Positions 1 through 7,528 of a DNA stretch of 37,742 nt are shown one piece after another. The stretch is from Alphaproteobacteria bacterium (lineage in GTDB: Bacteria; Pseudomonadota; Alphaproteobacteria; UBA6615), in assembly GCA_027297685.1 (NCBI GenBank), contig JAPUHN010000357.1, positions 1 to 37,742 on the forward strand, written 5' to 3'. Under the pieces are notes generated by a model that was not told the DNA's origin, did not search any database, and worked only from the letters and a program-made list of their open reading frames with translations. Each line of letters begins with the position of its first letter. Within the stretch, counting starts at the first letter, position 1. Both the position numbers and the translations under genes were made by a program.

Positions 1-1
1 C

Positions 2-148
2 CGATCGATCAATAGCTACGATATTTTGGACTCCGACTTCGCAACGTTAAGTGCGGAATCGGACGCAAGGCGCCGTGCGGCGCTCGATTTAGCGACGGAA
101 ATTAAGTCGCGGTTGGGCATATTTTTGTCCCGACCGCGCAATACCTAG
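2..148 (+). CDS. lptE: LPS-assembly lipoprotein LptE, C-terminal end (partial)
   Basis: An open frame enters from the left edge and stops at TAG 146-148, giving 48 residues. The piece reads SYDILDSDFATLSAESDA, then an Arg/Ala-rich helix ending in LATEIKSRLGIFLSRP. This resembles the end of alphaproteobacterial LptE, the outer-membrane lipoprotein that plugs LptD during lipopolysaccharide insertion. The gene directly upstream of holA in this group is normally lptE, which supports the call. The signal peptide and lipobox lie outside the window. With so few residues the assignment rests on the tail pattern plus gene order. Confidence 0.7.
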   Translation, partial: RSINSYDILDSDFATLSAESDARRRAALDLATEIKSRLGIFLSRPRNT

Positions 149-243
149 CGATATAGCATTTCAGTCGAAACTGCGGTCGACGGCCACAAAGCTACACGAA
201 TATTCACGGTCTCACCGAAACTCAAAATATCACCGGCCATACA

Positions 244-1293
244 GTGAAAATATCCGCTAATAAAGTAGATGGGTTCATAAGATCGCTAGATTCGACAGTT
301 CGGGCTGTACTTGTATACGGTCCGGACGGCGGCCTTGTACGCGAACGGTCCCAAGCGCTTTCTGCAACGATTGTCGAAGACGCCGCTAACCCTTTCAATA
401 TGGAGGAAATTTCGCCATCTCTTTTGGCAAGGGATCCAGTACGCCTGGTCGATGAGGTGCTCGCAGTGTCGTTCGGTGGTGGCCGGCGTGTACTGGTTGT
501 ACGTGACGCAGGTGATGATCTTATTGGGGCTATTTCGACGGTTTTGGACAATGAGGCCGCTGATCACCCCTTGGCGGCTCTGGTGGTCGTAACGGCAGGG
601 AATTTGACGCCGCGCTCGGCGCTACGCCGTATGTTTGAAAGCAACGATGCATGCGCCGCCTTGCCATGCTATCCCGATGACGAGTCGGGAATAGCACTGC
701 TTATCCGCGCAAGCCTTAGCGTGGAAGGAGTAGGCATCGATCCAACGGCCCTACATACAGCTGCCTCACTTTTAGGCACTGATCGCCAGGCGAACCGGCG
801 AGAGATCGAAAAATTGATACTGTTCGCCGGCCCCGACGGGTACATATCCGAAGAGATGGTGCTGGCTTGTCTTGGCGATAGCGCGGAGGCTTCCACCGAA
901 GAGGCCATTTATTCCGCCGCCGACGGTAATTACCAAGGTCTAGTCGAACACCTGGTGCGGGTTTGGGCCGACGGTAACGAGCCGGTCGCGGTCATTCGCA
1001 GCGCCCAAAGGCACTTCCAACGCCTGCACTATATTTTATCGCTCACGAACGGCGGGGTGTCGCTCGATTCTGCGCTCAAACAGTTGCGCCCGCCGGTTTT
1101 CTGGCGGGTCGCTGGGCGATTTCGGGCACAATTGACCAATTGGTCGGTGGACACCGTTGAGGCTTCCTTATTGCGCCTGACCGATGCCGAGCTCTCGGCA
1201 AAATCAACCGGGGCTCCGGCCGCTTTGGTGTGCGACCGAGCCCTGATGGCGATCACGCAATTTGCCCGCTCAAGACAACGTAAATCTCAATAA
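244..1293 (+). CDS. holA: DNA polymerase III subunit delta
   Basis: This is the delta subunit of the clamp loader, which opens the beta sliding clamp and loads it on primed DNA. The 349 residues match the family length. The N-terminal region has the typical VYGPDGGLVRERS strand-loop (about residues 24-36), where delta carries a degenerate, non-ATP-binding P-loop. The middle carries the conserved RREIEKLILFAG helix (about 183-194), and the C-terminal clamp-loader collar domain contains the IRSAQRHFQRLH segment. The start is GTG at 244; no strong Shine-Dalgarno sequence is visible. It follows lptE by 95 bases and converges on parB, the usual alphaproteobacterial arrangement. It points toward the inferred origin, unlike most genes on this side. 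Confidence 0.93.
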   Translation: MKISANKVDGFIRSLDSTVRAVLVYGPDGGLVRERSQALSATIVEDAANPFNMEEISPSLLARDPVRLVDEVLAVSFGGGRRVLVVRDAGDDLIGAISTVLDNEAADHPLAALVVVTAGNLTPRSALRRMFESNDACAALPCYPDDESGIALLIRASLSVEGVGIDPTALHTAASLLGTDRQANRREIEKLILFAGPDGYISEEMVLACLGDSAEASTEEAIYSAADGNYQGLVEHLVRVWADGNEPVAVIRSAQRHFQRLHYILSLTNGGVSLDSALKQLRPPVFWRVAGRFRAQLTNWSVDTVEASLLRLTDAELSAKSTGAPAALVCDRALMAITQFARSRQRKSQ

Positions 1294-1320
1294 ACGTAAT
1301 AGTTACAATGGGTTATGTAA

Positions 1321-2268
1321 TTAGGTGGAGTCACTTACCGGCGGCTCGTCGGCCGGAATCGCCGAATTGGCCGCGCCCGCACCGCCGGTGGTTATCGCAC
1401 CGCCCTGATTGAGCCGCTGCAAAATATCGTCGAGCTGATCGAGGGTAGAGTAATTGATCGACACCGAACCGCCCTTAGCGCCATCACCGCGGAATTTGAT
1501 GCTGACACGCAAACCGAGCATGGTCGACAAATCGTGCTCCAGCGCAATTGTGTCCGAATCCTTCGCCCGGGCTTTTTTTCGCCCGGCCGGCGGTCCACCT
1601 TTCGAAGACTGCGCCAGGCGCTCGGCCTGACGCACCGACAGGCCTTTGCGTATAATATCGCTGGCGAGACGCTCTGCGCCATCAAATCCCACCAATGCCC
1701 GCGCATGACCGGCGGAAAGCTTGCCGGTGTCGACGTGGTCTTGCACAGATTGCGGCAGCGTGAGTAGGCGCAACGTATTGGCGACGCTACTGCGGCTTTT
1801 TCCGACCGTTTTTGCCAGCACTTCCTGCGTGTGGTCGAATTCATCCATCAGGCGTTGGTAGGCGTTGGCCTCTTCAATTGGTGACAGGTTTTCGCGCTGC
1901 AAATTCTCAATTAACGCTATTTCCAGCGATTCTTCGTCTGAGAACTCGCGCACAATGACCGGAATTTCGTGTAACTGCGCGCGCTGGGCGGCGCGCCAGC
2001 GGCGCTCCCCGGCGATTATCTCGTACCCGCCGTCCTGCAGCGGCGAGCGGCGCACCAGTATGGGCTGCAAGATGCCCCTGGCCCGCACCGATTCGACAAG
2101 CGAAGCCATTTCTTCGTCGTTAAACCGCTGGCGCGGTTGAAACTGGCCTGGCGACACTTGCTCGATCGGCACCGTATGCGTCGCGCGGACTCGCTCCCGG
2201 CCTTCCGCTTCGTCCCCCAGGAGAGCGGAAAGACCGCGCCCTAAGCCCTTGCGAGGCTCATCGCTCAT
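1321..2268 (-). CDS. parB: chromosome partitioning protein ParB
   Basis: ParB binds parS, uses CTP to close into a sliding clamp and loads onto origin-proximal DNA for segregation by ParA. The 315 residues show the N-terminal ParA-contact segment LGRGLSALLGD (8-18), the ParB/Srx CTPase fold with GERRWRA (87-93) and ENLQREN (121-127), a helix-turn-helix parS-binding domain (about 146-170), and a C-terminal dimerisation region. A poorly conserved acidic tail follows. The ATG start overlaps the parA stop by four bases (ATGA), so the two are translationally coupled. Two perfect parS sites lie in the window at 3676 and 5776. The 3' end converges on holA with only 27 bases between them. Confidence 0.97.
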   Translation of the reverse strand: MSDEPRKGLGRGLSALLGDEAEGRERVRATHTVPIEQVSPGQFQPRQRFNDEEMASLVESVRARGILQPILVRRSPLQDGGYEIIAGERRWRAAQRAQLHEIPVIVREFSDEESLEIALIENLQRENLSPIEEANAYQRLMDEFDHTQEVLAKTVGKSRSSVANTLRLLTLPQSVQDHVDTGKLSAGHARALVGFDGAERLASDIIRKGLSVRQAERLAQSSKGGPPAGRKKARAKDSDTIALEHDLSTMLGLRVSIKFRGDGAKGGSVSINYSTLDQLDDILQRLNQGGAITTGGAGAANSAIPADEPPVSDST

Positions 2269-3128
2269 GCCGCCGCCACTTCACGTTCCGGCAACTTGCC
2301 CTCGCGGCGCAAGAGTTCTGCGGCCAAGTGTATGTAGGCCCGGGAACCGCTGCAGTTCATATCGTAGACAATCGCCGGCAAGCCATACGACGGCGCCTCG
2401 GAAACCCGTACATTCCGCGGTATGACCGTTTGATAGACCTGGTCACCGAAATGCTCGCGGACATCCGCTTCCACCGACCGACACAAGTTATTGCGTCCAT
2501 CGTGCATAGTTAACACAACCCCTTGTATGTAGAGGCCCGGATTGAACGCATTACGAATACGTTCGATCGACCGTGTCAACCGGCTCAAACCATCGAGGGC
2601 GAAAAACTCGCATTGCAACGGCACCAAAACCGATTGCGCGGCCACCAATGCATTCAAGGTCAGCAAGCCAAGCGCCGGCGGACAATCCACCAATATATAG
2701 TCGTAATTGTCGGCGCCTTTATCCAGCAACGATTTAAGCCGGGATTCGCGGTGCGCCACATCGATGAGTTCGATCTCGGCGCCAGCCAAATCGGCCGATG
2801 CGGGAATTATATCGAGACCTGGAACCGATGTCGGCACAACTACGTCTAGGAGGGACAACTGGCCAATCAACGCCGCATAAATGTCAGCGGACGTGGCCGT
2901 CACCTCAACGCCGAGGCCCGTCGACGCGTTGCCCTGGGGGTCCAGATCCACCAGCAATACCTTCTGACCGCACGCCGCAAGGGCGGTCGCCAGGTTGATC
3001 GCCGTTGTCGTCTTGCCCACGCCGCCCTTTTGATTGGCCACAGCCATAATTTTCGGGCGGCAGTCCGGCACCGACGAAGGGGCCGGCGTATCGGCGGGGC
3101 GCGACGAGACAGGGGGCGCATCAGACAC
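2265..3128 (-). CDS. parA: chromosome partitioning ATPase ParA (Soj-like)
   Basis: ParA is a deviant-Walker ATPase that forms a nucleoid-bound gradient and moves ParB-parS complexes. The sequence has the deviant Walker A motif KGGVGKTTT (34-42) with its signature lysine, DLDPQGNAS shortly after, and a Walker B strand in YILVDCPPALG. It is 287 residues, with a Pro/Ser-rich leader of about 27 residues before the conserved MAVANQKGG block. Such leaders are common in alphaproteobacterial ParA, so the start at 3128 is kept. An internal ATG at 3047 is the alternative. The start overlaps the end of rsmG by eight bases and the stop overlaps parB, so rsmG-parA-parB read as one transcript. Confidence 0.97.
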   Translation of the reverse strand: MSDAPPVSSRPADTPAPSSVPDCRPKIMAVANQKGGVGKTTTAINLATALAACGQKVLLVDLDPQGNASTGLGVEVTATSADIYAALIGQLSLLDVVVPTSVPGLDIIPASADLAGAEIELIDVAHRESRLKSLLDKGADNYDYILVDCPPALGLLTLNALVAAQSVLVPLQCEFFALDGLSRLTRSIERIRNAFNPGLYIQGVVLTMHDGRNNLCRSVEADVREHFGDQVYQTVIPRNVRVSEAPSYGLPAIVYDMNCSGSRAYIHLAAELLRREGKLPEREVAAA

Positions 3129-3741
3129 GGTGGAACTCCTTTACACACAGTACGGTTCCGCTGGGATCGGACAAGCTGGGAACCAATTCATAGTCAATAT
3201 CCCAGAGACCGCTCGCGTCGGTCAATTCATCTTCAATAGAGCTGCCTTTCAGGAAATAACAAAAGCCGCCCGGTTGGACCCACGGCGCCGCCAATGACAA
3301 CAATTTCGCTAACGGAGCGACCGCACGAGCGGTTACGGCGGCGGCCGGCGTGGCCGGCACAGCTTCGGCACGGCCGACGATGACTTCGGTGTCTGCCGAG
3401 ATCGCACGGGATACTTCGCGCAGGAAAGCAGCCTTTCGGTTGTCAGCCTCTACCAATGTGACATGGGCACCGGAGATAATGGCCACGACCAGACCCGGGA
3501 ACCCGCCGCCGCTACCGATGTCGACCACAGACGTTGCATCAGGCATCAGCCGGCAAAGTTGGCCTGAATCGAGGAAATGGCGGCGCCACACGTCGTCCAG
3601 CGTACGGGCGCCAACCAGGTTGATCGTCTTTTGCCAATGGCGCAGCAGGGTCTCGAATTCTTCCAGGCGCTCCAATGTTTCACGTGAAACATCGAGAACC
3701 GACGCAAATTCGGACGCCGTCATGGGGGGCTGGCCAGCCAT
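3121..3741 (-). CDS. rsmG: 16S rRNA (guanine527-N7)-methyltransferase RsmG
   Basis: RsmG (GidB) methylates N7 of G527 in 16S rRNA using S-adenosylmethionine; loss gives low-level streptomycin resistance in several bacteria. The SAM-binding motif VDIGSGGGFPGL (about 73-84) and LVEADNRKAAFLRE are clear. The ATG at 3741 is preceded by AGGG at a six-base spacing, which favours it over the TTG at 3756 and the ATG at 3723; it gives 206 residues. Residues 18-22 (VSRET) are encoded by a perfect 16-base parS site, so this stretch serves two roles. The gene sits between mnmG and parA, the classical origin-proximal order. Confidence 0.95.
   Translation of the reverse strand: MAGQPPMTASEFASVLDVSRETLERLEEFETLLRHWQKTINLVGARTLDDVWRRHFLDSGQLCRLMPDATSVVDIGSGGGFPGLVVAIISGAHVTLVEADNRKAAFLREVSRAISADTEVIVGRAEAVPATPAAAVTARAVAPLAKLLSLAAPWVQPGGFCYFLKGSSIEDELTDASGLWDIDYELVPSLSDPSGTVLCVKEFHRV
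3676..3691. promoter_or_regulatory. parS: parS centromere-like site 1 (inside rsmG)
   Basis: The sequence TGTTTCACGTGAAACA is a perfect 16-base palindrome identical to the consensus ParB-binding site. It lies in the 5' part of rsmG, where it encodes Val-Ser-Arg-Glu-Thr, and is 1.4 kb from parB. An identical copy starts exactly 2,100 bases away. Function as a ParB loading site is inferred from sequence identity and parAB linkage. Confidence 0.95.
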
Positions 3742-3812
3742 ATACCACCCTACCAATTGGGTGACGATTTCTCCAACTACTATATATGGGGTTTAAGCGG
3801 CCATTGGGCCAA

Positions 3813-5687
3813 CTACGCCGACTTAAGCGATCGTGTTGGTTCTGGCCTTGCGCTGCGCACATGACGCAATAGCGCAATCAACGCCGACGGCGTTACCCCA
3901 GGTATCCGGCCGGCTTGCCCCAGTGTTTGCGGGCGCGCAATTTCAAGTTTGTCTTGCGCTTCGCGGGATAACCCGCCAATGCTCGAATAGTCCAGCTCTA
4001 GCGGCAAGACCAAGTTCTCGTCGCGCCTGAACGCCGCCACATCGGCCTCTTGGCGCCGCACGTAACCGCTATAGAGCGCCTCAATTTCCAACCGCTCGGC
4101 GATCACGGGCGACAAAGCAGCGAGCTCGGGCCAAACCGCCGTGAGGCTCGCTACCGTTATTCCAGAATACGCCAACAATTCAAAGGCCGAGCGCCGCACG
4201 CCGTCCTGGTTTATCGAGAAACCATGCTTTTTCAGTGCGTTGGGAGTAGCGGACAGTGAATTCACCTGCTCCCGGGCACAGGCCAAAGCCGCCGATTTAC
4301 GCTCGAATACCACGCGTCGTTCTGGACCAACGCAACCAAACGAGACCCCGCGTGGCGTCAGCCGCTCGTCGGCGTTATCGGCGCGCAACATCAGGCGGTA
4401 TTCGGCGCGCGAGGTGAACATTCGATAAGGCTCGTCGGCGCCACGGGTCACCAAATCGTCGATCATGACGCCGATATAGGCTTCGGCGCGATCGAGAATA
4501 AATTCGTCCTCGGCGCCGGCGGCTGCATTCAGGCCGGCCATCAACCCTTGCGCCGCAGCCTCCTCGTAGCCGGTCGTGCCGTTTATCTGTCCGGCGAGGA
4601 AAAGCCCGGGAATCCGGCGTGTTTCAAGGGTTGGATACAGTTCGCGGGGGTCGACAAAGTCATACTCGATGGCATAGCCAGGTCGAATGATGCGCGCGCT
4701 TTCAAGGCCCGCAATGGTCTTGAGCAGGGCGGATTGGACATCCTCGGGAAGCGATGTCGAAATGCCGTTCGGATAAATCGTGTCGTCGTCGAGACCTTCC
4801 GGCTCGAGGAAGATCTGATGGCGGGATTTGTCTGCGAATCGCACCACCTTGTCTTCGATGGAGGGACAATAGCGCGGACCGGTGCCCGCTATTTGGCCAG
4901 AATATATCGGCGCCCGGTGAAGGTTCGCGCGAATCAATTCGTGCCCGGCCGGGCTGGTGTGCGTTATGTGGCAATCCACTTGGGGAACGGTAATCTGGTC
5001 GGTCAAAAACGAAAACGGTTGCGGCACGGCATCACCGGACTGAACCTCTAACGACAACCAGTCGATGGTTTTGCCGTCCAGGCGCGGCGGCGTTCCGGTC
5101 TTCAGCCGCCCCATCGAAAACCCAGCTCCATACAGGGTGTTGGACAAACCGATCGCCGGTTCATCGCCGGCCCGCCCGGCCGAAATTTGGCGTTCACCGA
5201 TATGAATAACGCCACGCAGAAAGGTGCCCGTGGTGAGAATGACGCGTTCTGCCCCGATTTCCTCGCCATCTGCCAGGATGACGCCAGTAATTTGGCCGTT
5301 GGTGCCAAATTTCAAGTCCTCTACGGCGCCAGCGCGCATCTCGAGATTTTCCTGACCGGCCAAAAGGCTATACACGGCTTGGCGATAGAGGCTCCGGTCA
5401 GCCTGTGCACGAGGCCCCCACACCGCCGGTCCCTTGCTGCGATTGAGCATCCGAAACTGGATACCGGCGCGATCGATCGCCCTGCCCATGACACCGTCGA
5501 GGGCATCGATCTCGCGGACCAGATGGCCCTTACCCAGCCCGCCGATTGCCGGGTTGCAGGACATTTCGCCAATGGTTTCGAGCTTGTGGGTGATCAGTGC
5601 CGTGCGCACGCCCATGCGGGCCGAGGCGGCAGCGGCTTCGCAGCCTGCATGGCCGCCGCCAATAACAATGACATCGTAAGTGCGCAT
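3813..5687 (-). CDS. mnmG: tRNA uridine 5-carboxymethylaminomethyl modification enzyme MnmG
   Basis: MnmG (GidA) is the FAD-dependent partner of MnmE. Together they install the cmnm5 or nm5 group on U34 of tRNAs that read split codon boxes, using methylene-tetrahydrofolate. The 624 residues match family size. The FAD dinucleotide-binding motif [11 protein letters not shown] is at 9-19, followed by the [23 protein letters not shown] block. The [15 protein letters not shown] signature and the helical C-terminal domain ([16 protein letters not shown]) are also present. The start is ATG at 5687. It is separated from mnmE by 108 bases containing a parS site and precedes rsmG by 71 bases, matching the origin-proximal mnmE-mnmG-rsmG order. 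Confidence 0.97.
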   Translation of the reverse strand: MRTYDVIVIGGGHAGCEAAAASARMGVRTALITHKLETIGEMSCNPAIGGLGKGHLVREIDALDGVMGRAIDRAGIQFRMLNRSKGPAVWGPRAQADRSLYRQAVYSLLAGQENLEMRAGAVEDLKFGTNGQITGVILADGEEIGAERVILTTGTFLRGVIHIGERQISAGRAGDEPAIGLSNTLYGAGFSMGRLKTGTPPRLDGKTIDWLSLEVQSGDAVPQPFSFLTDQITVPQVDCHITHTSPAGHELIRANLHRAPIYSGQIAGTGPRYCPSIEDKVVRFADKSRHQIFLEPEGLDDDTIYPNGISTSLPEDVQSALLKTIAGLESARIIRPGYAIEYDFVDPRELYPTLETRRIPGLFLAGQINGTTGYEEAAAQGLMAGLNAAAGAEDEFILDRAEAYIGVMIDDLVTRGADEPYRMFTSRAEYRLMLRADNADERLTPRGVSFGCVGPERRVVFERKSAALACAREQVNSLSATPNALKKHGFSINQDGVRRSAFELLAYSGITVASLTAVWPELAALSPVIAERLEIEALYSGYVRRQEADVAAFRRDENLVLPLELDYSSIGGLSREAQDKLEIARPQTLGQAGRIPGVTPSALIALLRHVRSARPEPTRSLKSA

Positions 5688-5775
5688 GGCCGGCTATTTA
5701 TGGCACGTCGGCGCCAATGTCAAAGCCACGTGCAGTAATGGCGGCATCAGGAGCGTAGTTTTGTGAATCGCTGGT

Positions 5776-5791
5776 TGTTTCACGTGAAACA
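5776..5791. promoter_or_regulatory. parS: parS centromere-like site 2 (between mnmG and mnmE)
   Basis: This is a second perfect TGTTTCACGTGAAACA palindrome. It begins four bases beyond the mnmE stop codon (5796-5798) and lies about 90 bases upstream of the mnmG start. The two copies share 18 bases, TGTTTCACGTGAAACATC, and their flanks then diverge. It is therefore not an accidental long duplication. ParB spreading from here would cover mnmE and mnmG. Confidence 0.95.
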
Positions 5792-5795
5792 TCAA

Positions 5796-7127
5796 CTATT
5801 TGCCGATACAGAAGTCGCGAAAAATGACGTCGAGCACATCCTCGACATCGACCCGGCCGGTAATCCTCCCCAAAGAGCGAACGGCAAGCCTAATATCTTC
5901 TGCCACCAACTCTGGCAGGGCCGCCGTGGTCGCCCGCTCCAGCGCAGAAACGCACGCCTCAAGGGCCTCTCGATGGCGCGCACGGGTTAGCGGCGGCCGT
6001 TCGCTAATGGCCAGCCGCGCCTGTACCTCGGCAGTCAGAGTGGCTAGAAACCCCTCCAGGCCATCGCCGGTTTTGGCTGAGACAGGACAAACCGGACGCC
6101 CGGCGACAAAGGCGGGCAGGTCCTGGCCGGCAATATCGGTCTTGTTCAGAACAACGATCGTGTTGCCGTCGACATAGTCGAGCGCAAATCCATCCAAAGC
6201 GGGCAGGGCAGTTGCGTCGAACACCACAACCCGCAGGTCCGCCTCTTCAGCGGACTTGCGCGCCCGGCGCACGCCTTCGGATTCGATGTCGCCCTCTGGC
6301 TCACGAAGGCCGGCAGTATCGGCGATTATACCGGCGTAGCCGCCAAGGCTCATATGAACTTCAACGACATCGCGGGTGGTGCCGGCAGTCTCCGATACTA
6401 TTGCGGCGTCGCGTGCCGCAATCCGGTTCAACAGACTGGATTTTCCGACATTGGGCGCGCCGACAATGGCCACTCGGAACCCGGTCCGTATCCGTTCGCC
6501 CCGGTGCTGATCATCAATATATTGCGATATTTGTTCTCTTACACACAATATATTGTGTGCCATCGAGGTATAAGTGTCTTCTGGAAGATCTTCGTCAGAA
6601 AAATCGATCGTTGTTTCGGCGTGGGCCAGTAGGGTCGTCAATTGCGTGCGCCAGCCATCATACAGCGCCGCCAACGCGCCATCGTACTGACCCAACGCCT
6701 GACGCCGTTGTGCGACGGTTTCCGCCGCCACCAAGTCGGCAACCGCTTCGGCCGAGGTCAGGTCCAGTTTGCCGTTCTCGAACGCGCGGCGGGTAAATTC
6801 GCCGGGCTCTGCCGAGCGGCATGTTTCGATCGCCGTCATCGCCGAAATCACGGCCTCGATCACTGCCGCGCCGCCGTGGACGTGAAATTCTGCGATATCT
6901 TCTCCGGTATAGCTGGCCGGACCCGGAAACCAGAGCACAATGCCTTGGTCGATGGCGCTGCCGTCTGCCGGGTCATGAAACCGGCGAAGCCTGGCCAAGC
7001 GCGGTTCTGGCGCTGGATCGCCTGTCAGAATCTCAACGGCCAGGCCTGCGGCGGGCCCGGAGACCCGGATAACCGCCACACCGGCGGTTCCCGTCCCGCT
7101 AGCGAGGGCATAAATGGTATCGCGCAT
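5796..7127 (-). CDS. mnmE: tRNA modification GTPase MnmE
   Basis: MnmE (TrmE) is the GTPase partner of MnmG in wobble-uridine modification. The start is ATG 7127 (MRDTIYALAS), giving 443 residues; the open frame upstream is not conserved-looking. The N-terminal folate-binding domain has AEFHVHGG (79-86). The G domain, inserted in a helical domain, has G1 GAPNVGKSS (223-231), G3 DTAGLRE and G4 NKTD. The protein ends in the invariant FCIGK, with the catalytic-loop Cys. A conspicuous AT-rich patch with two CAATATATTG palindromes falls at codons 190-205, just before the G domain. A DUF6489 gene lies 32 bases upstream in the same direction. Confidence 0.97.
   Translation of the reverse strand: MRDTIYALASGTGTAGVAVIRVSGPAAGLAVEILTGDPAPEPRLARLRRFHDPADGSAIDQGIVLWFPGPASYTGEDIAEFHVHGGAAVIEAVISAMTAIETCRSAEPGEFTRRAFENGKLDLTSAEAVADLVAAETVAQRRQALGQYDGALAALYDGWRTQLTTLLAHAETTIDFSDEDLPEDTYTSMAHNILCVREQISQYIDDQHRGERIRTGFRVAIVGAPNVGKSSLLNRIAARDAAIVSETAGTTRDVVEVHMSLGGYAGIIADTAGLREPEGDIESEGVRRARKSAEEADLRVVVFDATALPALDGFALDYVDGNTIVVLNKTDIAGQDLPAFVAGRPVCPVSAKTGDGLEGFLATLTAEVQARLAISERPPLTRARHREALEACVSALERATTAALPELVAEDIRLAVRSLGRITGRVDVEDVLDVIFRDFCIGK
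6515..6559. repeat. paired CAATATATTG palindromes inside mnmE
   Basis: The ten-base palindrome CAATATATTG occurs at 6515-6524 and again at 6546-6555, exactly 31 bases apart. The second copy is the core of a perfect 18-base palindrome, CACACAATATATTGTGTG (6542-6559). The patch is AT-rich inside an otherwise GC-rich gene. Three helical turns of spacing is typical of paired operators, but no regulator is identified and coding constraint has not been excluded. Confidence 0.5.
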
Positions 7128-7159
7128 GTATCCGCCGTGCCGGCCCGAGCCGAATGGTT

Positions 7160-7411
7160 TCAGTCTTTCTTGGTGTCCAGGTCTGTGGCGGCGAGGCCCG
7201 ACCAAAACATCTTTTGAAATTGCTCCCAGCCCGCTGCCCCCTCCGACCCCCAACTGCTCAACATGGCCTGGGGGTCCATCGCATCCAGTCCAGACATTAT
7301 TCGCTTCTTCATTTCTGCCACGACTTCTTTCTGAAGGTCGGTTACGTCGGGCAACCCCATCAGTTGCCTTGCCTCTTCCGGCGTGCAATCGATATCAACG
7401 GTGATTTTCAT
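7160..7411 (-). CDS. DUF6489 family small protein
   Basis: This small acidic protein of 83 residues begins MKITVDIDCTPEEARQLMGLPDV, which matches the alphaproteobacterial DUF6489 family by pattern; no biochemical role is known to me. The ATG at 7411 has GGAG seven bases upstream on the minus strand (in GCAGGAGCTGATC), so it is preferred to the longer frame starting near 7450. The middle predicts a helix (DLQKEVVAEMKKRIMSGL), and the C-terminal half is Trp- and Met-rich. No signal peptide or membrane segment is visible. It is the first gene of the leftward mnmE group and is divergent from the DUF255 gene across 117 bases. Confidence 0.75.
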   Translation of the reverse strand: MKITVDIDCTPEEARQLMGLPDVTDLQKEVVAEMKKRIMSGLDAMDPQAMLSSWGSEGAAGWEQFQKMFWSGLAATDLDTKKD

Positions 7412-7528
7412 GATCAGCTCCTGCTCCATGTTGGTCCCGTTGCTTGGCACCTAGCGTGTTACGGTTGCAGAGGCAACATTCATGGTGGACTGTCTCAAAA
7501 CGATTTACCGCCGCACAGCGGAGACCAA

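Noticed and set aside
1294-1320. Terminator hairpin between holA and parB
   Set aside because: Only four-base arms can pair in the 27-base gap.
5187-5738. A 183-codon plus-strand frame opposite mnmG
   Set aside because: Shadow of MnmG with no motif or ribosome site.
7128-7388. N-terminal extension of MnmE by 87 codons
   Set aside because: The family starts at MRDTIYALAS; the extension is Arg/Gly-rich and overlaps DUF6489.
7154-7528. N-terminal extension of the DUF255 protein by 125 codons
   Set aside because: It overlaps the DUF6489 gene on the other strand, looks non-conserved, and the ATG at 7529 has a clear ribosome site and begins the conserved region.
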